Source: Aquatica leii
Taxonomy: Eukaryota > Arthropoda > Insecta > Coleoptera > Lampyridae
Reading direction: 5' to 3'
Assembly (NCBI GenBank): GCA_035610365.1
Contig: CM069435.1
Span: 83,733,389-83,797,388 of the forward strand
Length of the DNA: 64,000 nucleotides
Of this stretch, positions 43,283 through 54,637 are shown one piece after another. The notes beneath the pieces are model-generated. The model made no database searches. It saw only the letters and a program-made list of their open reading frames with translations, and was not told the DNA's origin. Every line of letters starts with the position of its first letter. The first letter of the stretch is position 1. The translations under genes and the position numbers were made by a program.

Positions 43283-43541
43283 AAACATTTAAAATCATAT
43301 GCGACTTTCGGCTTAGACCGCGTCGTAGTAAAACTGACATAGTGACATTTACCACTCTGAAGATGCAAGCTGCAATGTCTTGCGAAACGTCAGTTTGTTT
43401 GGGTTCACGAACGACAATACGGCAAAGGCCAAGTTCTACTTCTTGTTTTGGCTTTCAAGAAGAGACTATGACCAAGCCTAAGTCTGGGTGTTTTACTACG
43501 ACGCGGTCTAAGCCGAAAGTCGCTTATGATTTTAAACATAA
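43283..43541 (+). mobile_element. Inverted-repeat unit carrying a hammerhead (PLE-like end)
   Basis: The left arm 43294-43334 (ATCATATGCGACTTTCGGCT then TAGACCGCGTCGTAGTAAAA) and right arm 43491-43530 are inverted copies with one mismatch over 40 bp, and homology extends about 10 bp further out on each side. The 156 bp between them hold the hammerhead at 43357-43388. PLE pseudo-LTRs with hammerheads often occur in inverted pairs, so this is probably a compact PLE-derived unit, although no RT or GIY-YIG is seen. The 183-codon plus frame 43177-43728 runs straight through both arms and is not a gene. Confidence 0.7.
43357..43388 (+). ncRNA. Hammerhead ribozyme, type D
   Basis: CTGAAGA (43357-43363), stem II GCAAG/CTTGC with loop CTGCAATGT, GAAAC (43384-43388), then GTC, which gives a minimal ACGU helix III and a C at the cleavage position. 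ACT before and AGT after can form helix I. The conserved core is intact. Confidence 0.8.
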
Positions 43542-44119
43542 CAACCGCGAAAGCTTTAGATTTTATAAAATAAAACATTACTATTATGAGTACAACTTAG
43601 ATTGCTTCATACTGAAATTTTTATGTTTATGTTATCTTACATGCTTTATTAGTTTTCTTTGTGGTAAAGTAGTTGCCACCAAATGTTTTGGATACAAAAA
43701 TAAATGCTCGTACAGCATCCGGTTTTAAAATTTTAAAAGTAAGTAGATCCTGGTTTAACCTGATAATTAGAAGGTAGAAAATGTTGTCTACAGAGACGAT
43801 TTGTGTTTGTTGGTGCCCAGTGTTCCCTACAAACTGCTTTTATTCAAATTTCAAGGATTTCAGGACGTTTAAAAGAGAAACTACAACAATAAACCAATAT
43901 TTAGAAAGTAAAAGTGTTGGTAATTGAAATGTGTATCTGTGCATTAGGTACATCTAATTCGTAAATATCTCTTTCAATACGTCTATCAATCATGCAACAA
44001 TCAAAAAAGATTAAGTTAAATTCAAATATTGTTTACTTACGTATCAAAAGAAATTGACTTCTCTTGTCATGTAAATTATTGCAACCATAAGCCAACCGAA
44101 CGGATGGTCGGGCACACAT

Positions 44120-45130
44120 TGGCATTGAAACCCACAATGACCAAATAGTGATATACTGTAGTAGCAAGACCGATCATCACATACGGCGCGCTTGTATGGG
44201 GTGAAAAAACCAACCTGAAAAGTACGGCTGCAAAACTAAGCAAAGTACAGAGAATGGCATGTCTACTGATAACAGGAGCGATGAGAACTACGCCCACAGC
44301 AGCCATGGAAGCACTACTTTCACTTTCACCATTACACCTCGTTGTAATGATGGAATCAAGACAAAAAAATTATCACATCTTAAAGTAATTTAAAATGATA
44401 ATACCGTCACGAAACGAGTCGACAAAAAAACATTTACCCGGGCACGGTTAAAGAAACTATCTGGTACAGAGATGGGATCAAAAATCGCAACGACGCCGGA
44501 ACATGAATATATGGAAGCAGGCACTATGGGAAGCAATTTTCGCTAACCTTGGGTAAATATGCGTCCGCTTTTCAAACTAAAGTTGCTGCTATTGACTGGT
44601 TGTGCGCTAAGATCGCCAGTAATAAAATCTAAACTGATTATGGCATGCATTAAGAGTCTGGAAATATTAGCAACTCGCCAACCAGTGCAGTTCATCTGGA
44701 TACTAAAAGACCAGAATGTAAAGAGAAATCTAATGGCGGACGCACTGGCTAAAAATGAGGCACACAAGACTCTTCCTTACAAAGCCACAATCAAACACGC
44801 AAACGGCGCTATCAAGCATAAGTCGACAAAGGTTAAGAAAACTCTGGGCTAATAACAGGTCACTGTGCCCTTAATAAATATATGCAAAAAAGGGAACTGC
44901 AAAGTATTCCTCTACGCTGCGGATGCTAAGCACGACTAGACTTCGCAGCATCCGTTGTGCAAATGCGAAGCATATCAAATGCAACGCACAACGATTCTCG
45001 GCAAATCCAAACTAACCGATGATGAGTTTAAAAAGGCCTCTTGGAATAAACTTCTGGACTTCATTGACGAAACCGAACTGCTGGGAGTAATAAACCAACG
45101 GTCCACAGAAGGACCAAGGAGACTGTAATG
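44120..45130 (+). pseudogene. LINE relic (R1/I-group type): RT end, RNase H, 3' tail
   Basis: Plus-strand reading: VVARPIITYGALVWGEKTNL, KLSKVQRMACLLITGAMRTT, PTAAMEALLSLSPLHLVVMM, which is the conserved region after the RT in R1/Jockey-like LINEs (ITGA.RTTPT.A.E..L.L.PL.L). From about 44,559 an RNase H-like stretch follows: CIKSLEILATRQPVQFIWIL, VKRNLMADALAKNEAHKT (the N..AD.LAK block with its Asp). Near the end comes LITGHCALNKYMQKRELQSI and a decayed CCHC-like region. Multiple frame changes. 3' truncation point near 45,130. Confidence 0.8.
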
Positions 45131-45379
45131 CAGGGGCGCTAAATGAACCACTTCTTGAAAACAAAAAAAAATAATTCACACAATATAACACTATTGCTAC
45201 TACTTATGTAAACTCCACACTTTAGTCTGTATATTTTTAACAAACTTACTAATTCGTCCACACATATACACCCAAGAATCTTACTTTTAGCTACAAATGT
45301 CAGACTAGAAGACGACACCAAAATAAAAGGTAAAATATTTCAAGTAAAACTAAATTTGGTTATAATTTCTAATTGCGTT

Positions 45380-45512
45380 GTGCAAGTTGGACAGAGACAT
45401 GAATACTACACGCATCAACTTTCTCTGTCTGTTGCCCTTGACGCACATTCACTCCTTGTTAAAAACATTGTGTCCCTTCCAGTTACGTAGTGTAGAGTTC
45501 ATTGGTTCGATA
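45380..45512 (-). repeat. Dispersed repeat, copy 2
   Basis: Inverted partner of 37,392-37,500: on the minus strand CAATGAACTCTACACTACGT then AACTGGAAGGGA begins at about 45,512. It extends to a CACAACGCAATTAGAAATTA end near 45,370. Nothing coding. Confidence 0.6.
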
Positions 45513-45519
45513 TAAAGAA

Positions 45520-46800
45520 AGTATTACCAACATTGTTAATTAAAACAAAATTTGTCATTTCTATAAAAAACATTGATCCAATTTTTAAGTAGTCTAATTT
45601 AGAGTATATTTTAACATATTCAAACGTTCTCGAAGTTATTGGCAATTTCGAGACAATGACCGAATAATGTTGAACATTTAAGACACAGATAACAGAAATT
45701 TATAAAAGCTATTCAAAAGAAACTGAAATTAGTTTTTTTGAAAGTTGGAAGTTAAGCAGACTTTGTCGGTTTAAATAAATTGAGTATTTGACGGGTGTGC
45801 TGAGATAAATAACTGCACGTGCTTTTAATATAAACAATTACCGGTTTACATAAACAAAAATTATCTACGGACATTATTTTTCTATGGTCTTTGGCAATTG
45901 ACTGGGAAATTCTACATAGAAGTATATTGGACTTCATTTTATTTTTAACTATGATGCATTTCAAGTTTTGTAGAATTACATGATATCCTTCCATTTCTTT
46001 CAACAGCCGATCTTATTATTATGGTAAGAAAATCCTACGTTGGATCATCGAATAGAGACTAAGGATTTTTGCCTGGAGCACACACAACAGGTTACAGATA
46101 ACTTGCGACAAAACCCGTGTTATCCTGTTTGATCCTAAACTCACTTCTGATAATTGGCCAAATTTTTCTCACTTGTATCTTTTCAATATATTCTGTGCGC
46201 TAAGCTTTTTGAAGTCTAGTTAAATAATTTTTTATCTTAGCAGTAACATGTAGGCAGAATAGTTTTAAAACCCAATAAAACGTTATTTGCGTTTTGAAAG
46301 ATAAGAATCGTAGTCTTTTCCGAAACTGTACTCACACTGTATCATATCTTATTTGTTTCTAGACTAAAGTATAGTATAGTGTTTTGGAGTTCTTTATCTG
46401 TTCTAATAAAAGCATTCCGGTGTCAAAAACTGGTTTTCACAGTCTTGTTAAGACATCTTTCTGGCTTTTATACGTTTTTGAGTCTCATATGTTTATAAGC
46501 AACATGCTTTACATGTTTAACCTTTCACGCCATGAACATGAGCACGACACAAAATACAAATCCCGTGCTATCACATCTCTAGGTTTGAAAGAAGCTGCCA
46601 CTACTCTGCTATAAAATTTAATAATTTTATCTTTGCCACTATTAGAGTGCTCCTTGCAAAACTGTTTAACCAGACTGGAGCTTTACTTTCTGGATGACTT
46701 GATCTGGTCAGCAATGTATAGATTTAAATTTTAAAATATAATATTTTATCTTTTTTTTTGTATTTTATTTGGTGTTTGTTTTTTAAACTCCAAAACGTTT
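45520..46800. other. Unassigned AT-rich DNA
   Basis: No recognisable feature; short frames at 45752-46003 (minus) and 46384-46614 (plus) show no motifs. Confidence 0.45.
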
Positions 46801-47260
46801 TGCTTAAATATAACTTAAGAAGAAGATAGTACTGATGTAGCAAAGACTGTTTGAATTTGTATAATAAGCCGAAATGCCAAACTCGGTCGGATGCTTGTCT
46901 AAAATCGAGAAATTCCGCAACACAATATTTTTGTTTTTAAAATTCTTTTGCATTACACCAATAACTTTGTGTATAAGTTCTAATTTTGAATAATCCTGGC
47001 TTAACCCAAATTGATGCTGTAGGATAGTTGCTTCTTGTTTGATTATCAGTGTCATTTTCTTTAAAATCAGCTTTCCTAAAACTTTGTTTCTTGGTTTCAA
47101 AGTTAGTATTATTTAGTCAAATCTTAAGACTGCATTAAAGATTTGTAGTATAATTTTTTGAGGCAGTTTGTTCAGTAGTTTGACAGCGATAAAATTATAC
47201 TTGGGAGATTTTCTGTTCTTTTGATGTGAGATTTTAGTTTTAATTTTTTAAAAACGTAAA
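46800..47260 (-). pseudogene. Jockey-clade LINE reverse transcriptase relic
   Basis: Minus strand: LKSHIKRTENLP, KSPKYNFIAVKLLNKLPQKI, LQIFNAVLRF, then after a frame break KVLGKLILKKMTLIIKQEAT, ILQHQFGLSQDYSKLELIHK, VIGVMQKNFKNKNI. These follow the order of Jockey RT: (K.SPG.D.I....L..LP......L..IFNA.LR), (VL.K..EKL...R......I...HQFGFR..HST..Q.H+V...I...F). The downstream F-D active-site region is lost. About 150 codons remain; not functional. Confidence 0.75.
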
Positions 47261-47264
47261 GGGT

Positions 47265-50200
47265 TGTATTGCTGACTTTAATTGTAGAAGAGCTTAAACA
47301 TAGCTTGTAATCTTTTGATTTTTTTAGAAGTAATAGCTATGAAATGCTGTTTTGCAAAAAATACTGTTTTCTCGACTTTTGATTTAGCTCAAAACTACCA
47401 ACGCTTCTAATTAGTGGGATAAATTTTTTAGTTTCTGGTTGTTTTCTAAAACGTGTGATTGTTATTGACTAAAAGTGGAATTTTGTCTAGTTTATCTTTT
47501 ATAGCCAATTGCGTATTTAATATATAGTGGGTAAGTTTCAATAATTAACCGACGGCGTCAAGTAGCAAGCTCCGTTTTGAATGTTTTTTGTTAGGTGCTC
47601 AACTACAACGCTAATCTTATCATTTGTTCAATAAGAAATTAAAAAGCAAAGAGTTCAATTTACTTGTTTGCAATTGTTGAACTCTTAGTATATAGAAAAA
47701 ACAACTAAACAAATCTAACTTTGTTCTTTTTGTAAAAAGAAATATTTTTATTTAACTTTAATAACTAAATATTTATATTTCCCTAGGAAAACTGATGTGT
47801 AGCATTCATAAGAAATATGCATTTTCAACTCGTATAAATTGCAGCACTCGCTTTTGTTCCGTATGAAACTTTTATCTTTATTGAAAATTACTACGTTTTC
47901 TTACTTATAAACCTTAATTTTCGTAAAAACTGAAGAGTTAAAGTCTTGTTGATTCTTATTATATTTTTTATTATTTTTTTAACAAAGTTTTTGGTGATTT
48001 TGTTCTAAAATTGATATCATATTAGCTTTTGTTTACAAAACACAAAATGCGGTATGTGTGGTACCTATAGGATTGTATTTCAACACTTAACGCAACTATA
48101 CCTTTAATATAATGAAACATAGAAGAAAGGAATAATTTTATTTTAAATGATTCAAATAAAAACAAAAATAACATTTGTGGAGTTGTTAACACTATTTACC
48201 TAAGCTTTGAATTAAATTCCTAAAATAATATTATAAATGTATTACTTGTAGTACACGGTAAGCAAGATATTTAATTGTATTAACAATTGTTAACACAGCT
48301 TTAATAAGATGTATATTTTAGTAAAAATTTTATATCAAATATCATTTGTGCGTTAGTAACGTATTGTTAAAAACTGATATTATTTTGAATGTTTTATTTG
48401 TTAATACTTTCAAATTTTTAATTGATTTTATTTTAAATCCCTTTGTCGTAGTTTCAAATTCGAATTTATTTCCTTTATTAAAAATTAATTCTAATAATAT
48501 TATTTAAGATCGTTTTTATTCTAACGTTAGATTTAAATAAGTTTATTTAAGGTTTGTTTATTATATTATAATTAATTCAATTGTAGTAATTTGGCAATGT
48601 TGGTTAACTTTGTTTTTGTCTGATTTGTATTGATTTCGAACTGTTTAATAATCATATCATGTTTTTCTATAAACCAATTACTATTTAACTTCACAATATA
48701 TAATAATATAATTAGTCAACTTCTCAGAATAAACCAACAAAATACTCGTTTTCTAAATAAATTACCAACTTAAATTAATCAAGTTAGTACACATACTATT
48801 CTGAAACTTGAACTTTTACAAATTCATTCAATTAATTTTTTTTTGCCAATGCTAATTATTAACTAAGAACTAATACCATAATTATAATGATTCAATACTT
48901 ATATACTTTGGTTAAAATACATTATTTTTTTGCGAATTTAGCTTTAACAGAAGTAATGAACAAACATTATTTGTGTTCCCAATAGAATTTGTTCACTTCC
49001 TTATTTAAAAAATGTTGTTTTATGTTTTTATTAATGTACTGTTTGTAAAAGTCTTTTGACAAATACGTAAAATTTGTCTTTTTCGCTTAATTTACATTGT
49101 TTCAAGAGAAATGCGTATAAACGAGGCAAATTTACCATTAAATAAAACGCTACTTTATACAAAACTTAAAAAAAATGTTATTAGCAAATATATAATTATG
49201 TTTAATTAATTTTGTAATTTTTAAATTAAACCTTACGTTAACCTGCATAAAAAATATTAAAGAGTAAAGCGAAAAACGCAATTATTTAACTATGACAAAT
49301 TTAAGTTGCATGTTAAGAGTTTTGAAGGATACGACCTACTTTCATTTTAATAATAAATTTGCGTGATCTTTAAATTTAGTCCAAATTCTACGTGGATTTT
49401 GAGGTGCTGGCGTGTTTTAGTATGTATAAACGGATATGAGGATTTCCTTATTAAATTTTTTGTTTTTTATAACAATCACGAAAACATATATAGAAAATGA
49501 CGATTAAATTTCACCTAAATACACATAGAAATACATTTACACTACAAAACAAAACAAAATAGACCCTATATATTTCTTCATGCCAAGTTGTATTATCACT
49601 CCCGGTAGATTCAGCTTCTTGATTTACTGCATTCAGGTTTAGTTCTACATAGAACTCGACTGAAACTGGACATATTTCGAAAATCCTTTGGGAATCTGCA
49701 TAGTAAATGACTAACTTTCTCAACCTTCTTTGTATTTTAATCTTTTATGCGTTTTCAATACACGCTAATTTTAAAAATATACTAAATTTACATGCGTTTA
49801 TTTTATTCTTAACTTAATTTAATTATTTATATATTTTATAACCAATATGTGCAATATCAGTTTACAATGTAGGACGAAGAATAAACACCAATTAACCTGT
49901 TTCTTAAAATTGTAACACAAATTACATTTTTACGCCTTCTTGTAACTGTATTGTTCCTTGCGTTAATCTATATTTCGCGTTTCTACGCCTACTTTACTTT
50001 TTTTTGTGTCATACAACTGTTTGCATTCTTTGCTTATTAAATAACGCTTATTAACATTGTCATACAACAAAAGTAACACTAAATAATTTTTTTTTCTGAA
50101 AATATAAGAAAGTAGCGTTAAGCACGATACGAAATTTTATTTTTGTTGGCGAATAATTTTTTGTGGTTTATATTATTTAACTTGTGAAGAAGTCTTTCGA

Positions 50201-50480
50201 AAAAGTTTTTTGTAGTTTAAAACATATAATATAAAAAAAAATTATATTTGATTACATTTTTTTTCCTAATAATTAACATATTTTTTCTATTATTTTTTTT
50301 TAACTATTGGGTTAGCAGTATCACTTAAATTAAAAAAAATACATATTTGAAACATTTTGTTGCATTCAAAAAAGTGAAATTGTATTGAAAATAATAATAA
50401 AAACTTGTTTATTAAAAATGCATTATATTTAAATCTTTTAATTTAATTCTGTACAAAATCGTACAATGACTTATAATAAA
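47265..50480. other. Unassigned AT-rich DNA
   Basis: I see nothing I can name. One 70-codon minus frame (49723-49511) stands out as less AT-driven, with RIFEICPVSVEFYVELNLNA and a Ser/Thr/Glu-rich stretch after it. It could be a relic exon or chance; no family is recognised. Confidence 0.4.
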
Positions 50481-50481
50481 T

Positions 50482-50830
50482 TAGAAAACTATAAATTAGT
50501 ACGGAGGGTAGAAAAGTTGTCATTGGATTTAATGACAGCGAAAGTCAATGATCTATTGACAATTGACGCTGTCAAAATCCCAACTATAAAATAGGTTAGG
50601 AACAATGTCAGTACAATTGTGAAAAACAACATCAGAACTAGCGGACAGCTGTTTCGTTCTTTAGGAACTCGTCAGCGCTAGGATACACCGATGTGTTTCC
50701 ACAACCATACTGACAGACAACCGTACTCTTTTATGTCGTGTAGACATTACTAACATATTTAAAACGTTTTTAGAATGCCATCTTGTGGTAAAAATACCAC
50801 ATAGGATAATATAGAAAACTATAAATTAGT
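50482..50830 (-). mobile_element. 311-bp retroposon with 19-bp target duplications and a hammerhead
   Basis: TAGAAAACTATAAATTAGT occurs at 50482-50500 and again at 50812-50830, an exact 19-bp target duplication around 50501-50811. The length is typical of target-primed retroposition (SINE/LINE/PLE) rather than DNA transposition. The insert is non-coding, GC-richer than the flanks and carries a canonical hammerhead on its minus strand. There is no poly-A tail and no evident Pol III boxes. Identical duplications indicate a fairly recent insertion. Confidence 0.8.
50638..50681 (-). ncRNA. Hammerhead ribozyme, type E, complete canonical type I
   Basis: Minus-strand order: helix I CTAGCG, core CTGACGA (50675-50669, overlapping the last base context), helix II GTTC/GAAC with a CTAAA loop, GAAAC, helix III ACA..TGT (loop GC), cleavage site C, then helix I partner CGCTAG. 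All core bases are present and helix I has six perfect pairs. This is the best-formed ribozyme in the window. The very short helix III is typical of retroelement hammerheads that may act as dimers. Confidence 0.9.
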
Positions 50831-51016
50831 TTTTTTTTCTCTTTCCAAATTTGGTTTGAACCATTTGGTTCATTAAATTTTCTAATCATTTAGTGCGTCA
50901 AGAATAACAAACATTAATTAATACTACTGTTTTTTGTTACATTTAACTGAGTGCATACATTAGTAAATGCGTTAAATTCTATAAATAGATTCGGAAGTAG
51001 TTATTAGTGCGTCCTG

Positions 51017-51198
51017 TGTGATATTTTGGCATGTAGCTAAAAGATTATATAAGATAATTTCTAATGTTATAATATCAAGTATTCCATGTATCTCAATTTT
51101 TATGTAAGTGCGTGCTTTATCTTTGTGTTAATAAAGTAAATAGAAAAACACGTGTTGTTAATACATGCAAGGTGCATGTATACATTTGATATATTACA
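51017..51198 (+). repeat. 5' LTR of the Ty3-type fossil
   Basis: Begins TGTGATATTTTGGCATGTAG and ends TTGATATATTACA, matched by the 3' copy. Contains an AATAAA signal near 51,130 followed by a GT-rich stretch and CATGCAAGGTGCATGTATAC, a palindromic segment conserved in both LTRs. Confidence 0.9.
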
Positions 51199-51216
51199 AT
51201 TGGCGACGAGAACGAG
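51199..51216 (+). other. Primer-binding region of the Ty3-type fossil
   Basis: ATTGGCGACGAGAACGAG directly follows the 5' LTR. TTGGCGACGAGAACGGGA-type sites are common in insect Ty3 elements. Confidence 0.7.
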
Positions 51217-51289
51217 AATTTTGTAATTCGTACCCACAAATATTAATTTAAGTGTTACGGTAACACGTGCTTGTTAAAATTTTATATTA

Positions 51290-52060
51290 TGGCAAAAGCA
51301 ATGGAATCCCGAGTAATTGTTAGAGAACAGATCGGATCTTTTCCGAAATATAAAAAGTGAAAAGATTGGTGCAGTTATCAACAGCGATAGGACCAATACT
51401 TTCTGGCAAATTACGTTGAAAAGGATAGGAAGGTAGCAGTTCTAATTACCGTCATTGTTGATGATGTGTATGACACATTAAAAGGAATGTGTGATTTTGT
51501 ACTTTCTAAAGATAAATCATATAAGGCTTTGTGCAGCATATTGAAAAGATCAGTTTACGAAAAAGATATCTGTTTTCAGAGAACGAGTTGGATTCTATTC
51601 ATTAAAGCAAGAAAAAACTTTTATGTTCGTTTAAAGAATAAGACTATCGAATGCAGATTTGGTACTAGTTTAAACGAAGTATTAAAAGACAAGTTTGTGT
51701 CAGGTTTAAGAAGAAGGCCAATACTGGATAGAGTGTGCGAGGAAGAACACACGGTACATATTCAAAAAATAATTGATGTGCCGTTAAAGTAACAAGCAAC
51801 AATGGTTCAAACTCAAAGTTACCTACAAGTAAAGGTACTGAAGGTACATAAAAGCAAAGCAGTCAATATTGGCAAAGAAGCAAGCAAGGGTCTTAGAAAA
51901 ACCAAACAGATCAAGAAAGAAGTCATACGCAAAAGACTACAGCAAAGTGCTACAGCTGCGACCAAGGGGACTACAACTTCAAGACTTGCAAATACCAAAA
52001 TTATAATTGTAAAATATGCAAACAAGTGGGACACTTAGCTGTAGAACCTACTACTTAAAG
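51290..52060 (+). pseudogene. Gag relic (fossil Ty3-type element)
   Basis: Remnants of an insect Ty3-type Gag, for example the segment around DDVYDTLKGMCDFVLSKD and a basic C-terminal region. Its place between the primer site and the protease relic supports the call. Breaks are not itemised. The minus frame 51819-52034 opposite is a shadow. Confidence 0.7.
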
Positions 52061-52091
52061 TCAGGCTGAATGTAACTTAGATTTTGTTGAC

Positions 52092-52430
52092 ATGTATTTC
52101 GTTAAGTTAAATAATTATGTTAAACCGATTAAAATAGAAATGGTTATTGAAGATAAACTATTATTAATTGAAGTAGATTCAGGAGCAGAAATATCAGTTA
52201 TCCCTGAAGTTATTTTCAATAGTAGATTCAAAGATTGTAGACTTTGTAGTACTAATGTTAGGCTGAGGACGTATGATGGTAACATAATAATATCAGTTGG
52301 AGAAATTTCAGTAACACCTAGGTATGGTGATGTTTCAGCTGATTGTAGACTTGTAATTATTAAAAACGGGTCAAAGGAACAAAAAAATTATTATGTTGGA
52401 GCACGCATTGTGCATTTACAAACGATATAG
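52092..52430 (+). pseudogene. Protease relic (fossil Ty3-type element)
   Basis: Contains LLLIEVDSGAEISVIPEVIF, the retropepsin DSGA motif with its hydrophobic context, and a second-flap region ISVGEISV. Retropepsins process the polyprotein in this family. Fossil. Confidence 0.8.
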
Positions 52431-53330
52431 ATTGCTTTATGGTACTAAACCAGCTTGTAGTATTTATCAGAAAATAGTAGAGAAAGTTTTGTTAGGCATT
52501 CCTAAAGCTATTAATTTCATAGACTATATTATTGTAACAGGGCGCAATCGCGAGGAACATTTGCGAAATTTAGGGTTGGTGCTTGAAAAACTTTCCAAAG
52601 TTGTGTTCAAATTAAACTTAAAAATTTTTTTAATTTTTTGAGTCTGAAACTAAATACTTAGGACATATGATCGACAAAGAGGGGTTACGTAAAGATCTAG
52701 AGAAAATAAAAGCAGTAATAGAATGTCCAAGACCTGAAAATATTTTAGAAGTCAAAGCATGTATAGTATAAGAAATTATTATGGTCGTTTCGTACCGGGG
52801 CTATCATTTCTAATGGAACCCTTTGTATAAATTGTTACGAAACGACACCCATTTTGAATGGTCACGAGAATGCAATGAAGCATTTTCAGAATAAAAAAAA
52901 ACAATATGCTCAGAACTAAGTCTTGCGCACAAACCGGATGTAACTTTAAAGTTAATGTGCGATGCTTCCAGTGCAGCTGAAAAGCCGATTAGTTTTGCTT
53001 CACGGATATTGAACAAACGTGAGCTTAAGTATTCTGTTATACATAAGGAGGCGTTGGCTATCTATTGGGGGGTCAAGAAGTTTTACCAGTATTTAATGGT
53101 TAAACGTTTTACTTTATGTTCTGATCATAAACCCCTAGTGGCATTTTTTAGTGAAAATAAAGGCATACCGCAAAAGGCCGCGGAAAGACTTCAGGGATAG
53201 GCTTTATTTTTAAGCGGATTTAGTTATAGTTTTAAACATGTTAGAAGATCCGAGAATGGAGCAGCCGACAGTTTGTCGCGCGTTCTATTAAAAAATACCG
53301 AAAATTTAGAGAGACCGAACTAGACTAATT
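52410..53330 (+). pseudogene. RT and RNase H relics (fossil Ty3-type element)
   Basis: RT remnants include a FIDYIIVTGRNREEHLRNLG segment (the altered active-site block with the following EHL). RNase H remnants include LMCDASSAAEKPISFASRIL and YSVIHKEALAIYWGVKKFYQ, followed by a SDHKPL block, all typical of Ty3-type Pol. Fossil. Confidence 0.85.
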
Positions 53331-53529
53331 AAATTTTTTAGTTGAAAACAAACTTCCAATTACTTCCTCCGATATAAAAAAGAAATTCGTTCTGACGTTA
53401 CGTTAAGTACAGTGTCTCAATATGTAAGAGACGATTGGAGTGCAGAGCTATCTAACAAGTTAAAAAAATATTCGCGAAGAGCTTTAGAACTTAGTATTGA
53501 TGATGACTTTTTGATCGTGTCATCATGCC

Positions 53530-54637
53530 AAAATTTCGAGGTTAGATGCTGGAAGAATTGCATGGTGCACATAACGGCATCGTTCGAATGAAAGCTTTAG
53601 CGCGAGAATACTTTTGGTGGCCAGGGTTAGATTCGGATATTGAGAAATTTGTGAAAGAATGCGACGCTTGTTAAAAAAAATTCAGTAAGCTCGTCTAAGG
53701 CTAGTTTAATCAAATTTATTGAGGGAATATACGTATTCGATAGAATACAAGTTGGTCCATTTTATGGCTGGACATATCTAATTATAACTGATCCTTACTT
53801 AAAGTGGTCGGAGGTATATAAAATCTCCAAAGTCAATGCTGCTAATACGTTTGATAAGTTGAGAGTTTGTTTTGCAAGGTTTGGTTTGCCAAATACCATT
53901 ATTATAACGGTCCGCAATTTGTATCTGAAGAATTTATTATATTCTCTCAAAATAACCGCATACTACATCTTACTTCAGCTCCCTATCACGCATCCACGAA
54001 TGTAGCTGCTAAAAATTTGGTAAAATTTTTTAAATACGCACTAAACAAAATGATAAGTCAAAAAAACACTATCTAAAATATAGATACTCTTATAAGTAAG
54101 TATCTATTCTCTTACCGTAATACTCCGCATTGCACGACCTACCAAACACCTAAATTAATGTTTTCAAGAAATGTAAAAACTCGTTTTGTTTTTTTGACCA
54201 CGCCCAATTATCTCAAAGCTAGAGAAAGACAAATTAAATTTCACCTAGGAAATCATTACAGTTTGCGGTTGGAGAGTGAACATATGTAAAAGATTATCGA
54301 ACGGTAAAACCTGGTTGGTCAAAGGCAATTATTGGTAAAGTAGTAGGATTACAACATTATTTGTGTTCACCTGTAGACAACAGAGATCTGTTATGTAAGA
54401 GACACATAGACTAAATCATTAAGATTGGCAAGTTTTACGAATACGAAAATGTTATTCTGTACAGGATCCTAAAAATCAGTTGATAGTTGATACGATTCCT
54501 AGAATTAATAACCCTGGATCTCCAGTCGTAACGATTGCGTTTGAGGCCAGTGTAGAAATAAGTTGTACAAACGCGAATGAGGTTGCTGTTTACAGCAAGG
54601 ATAATGCCGCGGTTGGCTCAGAACCTTGTATTGTTAG
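53530..54637 (+). pseudogene. Integrase relic and Pol C-terminus (fossil Ty3-type element)
   Basis: Shows the H2C2-type region (ALAREYFWWPGLDSDIEKFV then KECDAC), integrase core islands including a region near YGWTYLIITDPYLKWSE and YNGPQFVSEEF-like sequence, and a degraded C-terminal part that reaches the hAT insertion point at 54637. The rest of the element resumes at 58077. Fossil. Confidence 0.8.

Noticed and set aside
43177-43728. 183-codon open frame on the plus strand
   Set aside because: It runs through both arms of an inverted repeat and the hammerhead; the translation has no domain and the arms force related peptides. Incidental.
51819-52034. 71-codon hydrophobic minus frame
   Set aside because: Exact shadow of the lysine-rich end of the Ty3-type Gag relic.
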